From NCBI GenBank assembly GCA_937873245.1, contig CALMVY010000078.1, positions 1-5,570 on the forward strand: a stretch of DNA of 5,570 bases, in the 5' to 3' direction. The position numbers and the translations under genes are program-made. The notes under the pieces are model-generated. The model was not told where the DNA came from and searched no databases. It worked only from the letters and a program-made list of their open reading frames with translations. Origin of the DNA: an uncultured Arthrobacter sp. GTDB lineage: Bacteria > Actinomycetota > Actinomycetes > Actinomycetales > Micrococcaceae. Of the stretch, positions 3,785 through 5,570 are shown piece after piece (position 1 is the stretch's first letter; each line of letters opens with the position of its first letter).

Positions 3785-5570
3785 GTGGGAACTGGGATTG
3801 AAGAGAGCCTGCTCGAACAGGGCCCCGATGCGTATCTGCTGCTGACCGCCGACGGAACCATCGCGTTCGTGAACTCGGCCGCGGAGCGCCTCTTCGGCTA
3901 TCCCCGCGAACAGCTGCTCGGCGTCGGGCACAACATCCTGCTCTCCGAGGACGAGCGCGGCGGGTTCCTGCGGGTCTTCGGCCGGCTGGGCCGCGGCAGT
4001 GCCGCCGGCCGGCGCCCGTTCGCGGCGGCAGGCCGGCGTCGTGATGGCAGCGAACTGTCGCTGGAGATCACCTGCTCGCTGGCAACGGTCGACGGCGGCA
4101 CGGCCATGGCGGTGGCCGTCCGGGACGGCAGCCACCGGGAGGACACCGACTCGGGCCGGCGCCTGGCGGTCTCGCTGCTCGATGCCACGCTGGAAACCAC
4201 CGCCGACGGGATTGTGGTGGTCTCCACCGAAGGGCTGATCACCGGGGTCAATGACCAGTACCTCAGGTTGTGGGGCATGCCGCCGGAGCTGATCGCGGCG
4301 GAGGACCCGACGGCGCTGGTCACCTTCATCGCCCAGCAGCTGCTCGACCCGGACGCCTTCCTGCAGAAGGTGACGGAACTGCACGCCGACAGGGCCAAAC
4401 AAAGCCACGACGTGCTGGAGTTCAAGGACGGCCGCAGCGTGGAGCTGTACTCCCGGCCGCAGAAGGTCGCCGACGTGATCGTGGGCCGCATCTGGAACTT
4501 CCGCGACATCACCACCCGGCAGCGCGCGCAGGACCAGGCCCGCCGCGCCATGGAGGAACTCGCCGAACAGGCGGACAAACTCAAGGAACTGGCTTTCCAG
4601 GACCCGCTGACGGGGCTGGCGAACCGGATGCTCTTCAACGAACGCGCCGCCGCCGCGCTGCTGACCCCCGGGCCGGTGCACGTGCTGCTGCTGGACCTGG
4701 ATGACTTCAAGGAAGTCAACGATGTCCTGGGCCACCACGCCGGGGACGAGATGCTCGTGGAGGTCTCGCGGCGGCTTCAGAAGTGCGTGGGGCCGCACGG
4801 CACCGTGGCGCGGCTCGGCGGGGACGAATTCGTGGTGCTGCTGGTGGACTGCAACGATTCGGACACCGTGGCCCAGCGGATCGTGGCCGCCCTGAACGCG
4901 CCCGTGTCCATCGAGGGGACCCTCATGCGGCCGGGCCTGAGCCTGGGCGTGGCCTCGCGCGGCCCCGGGACCATGACGTCCTCCGAGCTGCTGCGCCAGG
5001 CGGATTTGGCCATGTACGCGGCCAAGGAAGCCGGCAAGAACTGCTACGTGCACTTCCGGCCGGAGATGCTCGCCGCGCTGCTGGAGCGCACCCAGCTGAC
5101 CGCCGGGCTGCGGCGGGCCGTGGAACTGGGTCAGATCAACGTGCACTACCAGCCGGTGGTCTCCACCGAGCAGCTGGAGGTCGTGCAGTTCGAGGCCTTG
5201 GCCCGCTGGCAGTGGGAGGGGAAGCTGATGCCCCCGGACCAGTTCATCCAGACCGCGGAGCGCAGCGGCCTGATCCGGGACATCGGGGCGGAAGTGCTCC
5301 GGCGCAGCTGCACCGAGCTGCAGCCGTGGCTCGCGGAGGACCCGCGCCGGACCCTGGCCGTGAACGTCTCCGGCGTGCAGCTGCAGCACCCGGACTTCGC
5401 CGAACGCGTCCTGGATATCGCGGCGTGGAGCGGCGTGGATCCCCACCAGCTGGTCCTGGAGGTGACGGAGAGCGTCTTCTTCGACGCCCAGTGCCACGTC
5501 ATCACCCAGCTCGTGACCCTGCGCGGGGCCGGAATCCGGGTGGCCCTGGACGACTTCGGCACCGGCTATT
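3785..5570 (+). CDS. PAS-PAS-GGDEF-EAL cyclic di-GMP enzyme, second paralogue (runs off right edge)
   Basis: Second c-di-GMP turnover enzyme, collinear with its upstream neighbour and very similar from the PAS2 region onward, so a tandem duplicate. 595 residues are visible. PAS1 is ~5-118 (SAAERLFGYPREQLLG, ending VAVRDGS) and PAS2 ~131-248 (ATLETTADGIVVV, ending WNFRDIT), followed by a signalling helix. GGDEF is ~274-425, with DPLTGLANR, DLDDFKEVND and GGDEF at 345-349. The EAL domain has EAL 470-472, N527, E559 and DDFGTGY 589-595, where the window ends before the catalytic lysine and last glutamate. The inhibitory RxxD site is GPHG (336-339), so product inhibition is probably lost. PAS1 lacks the repeat insertion of the neighbour. 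GTG 3785 is chosen for its match to the paralogue and a GGGGG run ~11 bases upstream; TTG 3767 in frame is an alternative. No membrane segment is seen. Confidence 0.92.
   Translation, partial: MGTGIEESLLEQGPDAYLLLTADGTIAFVNSAAERLFGYPREQLLGVGHNILLSEDERGGFLRVFGRLGRGSAAGRRPFAAAGRRRDGSELSLEITCSLATVDGGTAMAVAVRDGSHREDTDSGRRLAVSLLDATLETTADGIVVVSTEGLITGVNDQYLRLWGMPPELIAAEDPTALVTFIAQQLLDPDAFLQKVTELHADRAKQSHDVLEFKDGRSVELYSRPQKVADVIVGRIWNFRDITTRQRAQDQARRAMEELAEQADKLKELAFQDPLTGLANRMLFNERAAAALLTPGPVHVLLLDLDDFKEVNDVLGHHAGDEMLVEVSRRLQKCVGPHGTVARLGGDEFVVLLVDCNDSDTVAQRIVAALNAPVSIEGTLMRPGLSLGVASRGPGTMTSSELLRQADLAMYAAKEAGKNCYVHFRPEMLAALLERTQLTAGLRRAVELGQINVHYQPVVSTEQLEVVQFEALARWQWEGKLMPPDQFIQTAERSGLIRDIGAEVLRRSCTELQPWLAEDPRRTLAVNVSGVQLQHPDFAERVLDIAAWSGVDPHQLVLEVTESVFFDAQCHVITQLVTLRGAGIRVALDDFGTGY

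Noticed and set aside
3697..3801. A 34-codon frame from the ATG inside TATGAT, overlapping the start of the second GGDEF-EAL gene.
   Set aside because: Its ATG is part of the likely -10 element, so it would not be in the mRNA, and it lacks a Shine-Dalgarno.
3752..5497. A 581-codon open frame antisense to the second GGDEF-EAL gene.
   Set aside because: It is the same kind of shadow, in the same relative frame as the one opposite the first paralogue, which explains their resemblance.

Overview
The window is GC-rich throughout, and its third codon positions are almost all G or C. GTG starts are in use, and the two signalling genes have the protein style of Micrococcaceae (Arthrobacter or Pseudarthrobacter-like actinobacteria). 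The genus is an inference from sequence style; no search was run.

Layout. (1) Bases 1-327, minus strand: the N-terminal 109 codons of a DegT/DnrJ/EryC1/StrS-type sugar aminotransferase that runs off the left edge. (2) Bases 327-665, minus strand, with a TGATG stop/start overlap: the C-terminal part of a sugar N-formyltransferase whose catalytic N-terminal domain is absent. (3) Bases about 797-1279, plus strand: the C-terminal UDP-binding domain of a UDP-glucose 6-dehydrogenase whose first ~300 residues are absent. Both truncated genes lose their 5' halves at the same place (about 740-830). This is a rearrangement breakpoint or an assembly chimera. (4) Bases 1280-1425: a short intergenic region with a TATGAT box, a strong Shine-Dalgarno sequence and a 14-codon leader ORF. 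(5) Bases 1426-3633: a complete 735-residue PAS-PAS-GGDEF-EAL protein. (6) Bases 3634-3784: an intergenic region with a good sigma-70-like promoter. (7) Bases 3785-5570: a second PAS-PAS-GGDEF-EAL protein, cut by the right edge inside its EAL domain.

Function. The left part belongs to surface polysaccharide synthesis: an amino sugar made by the aminotransferase and probably N-formylated, plus a UDP-glucuronate-type gene remnant. The right part is a tandem pair of soluble, cytosolic c-di-GMP turnover enzymes that arose by duplication. Both keep canonical GGDEF and EAL residues as far as can be seen. Only the first keeps the RxxD product-inhibition site; in the second both key residues have become glycine. 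The first also carries an insertion made of two 11-residue repeats in its first PAS domain. The two genes share a GACCC(C)TATGATT element upstream, which suggests related promoters.

I found no tRNA, rRNA, CRISPR array, insertion sequence or recognisable riboswitch. The most useful leads are the head-to-head truncation at ~740-830 and the regulatory divergence of the two c-di-GMP paralogues. I did not see convincing evidence of a wholly new system.
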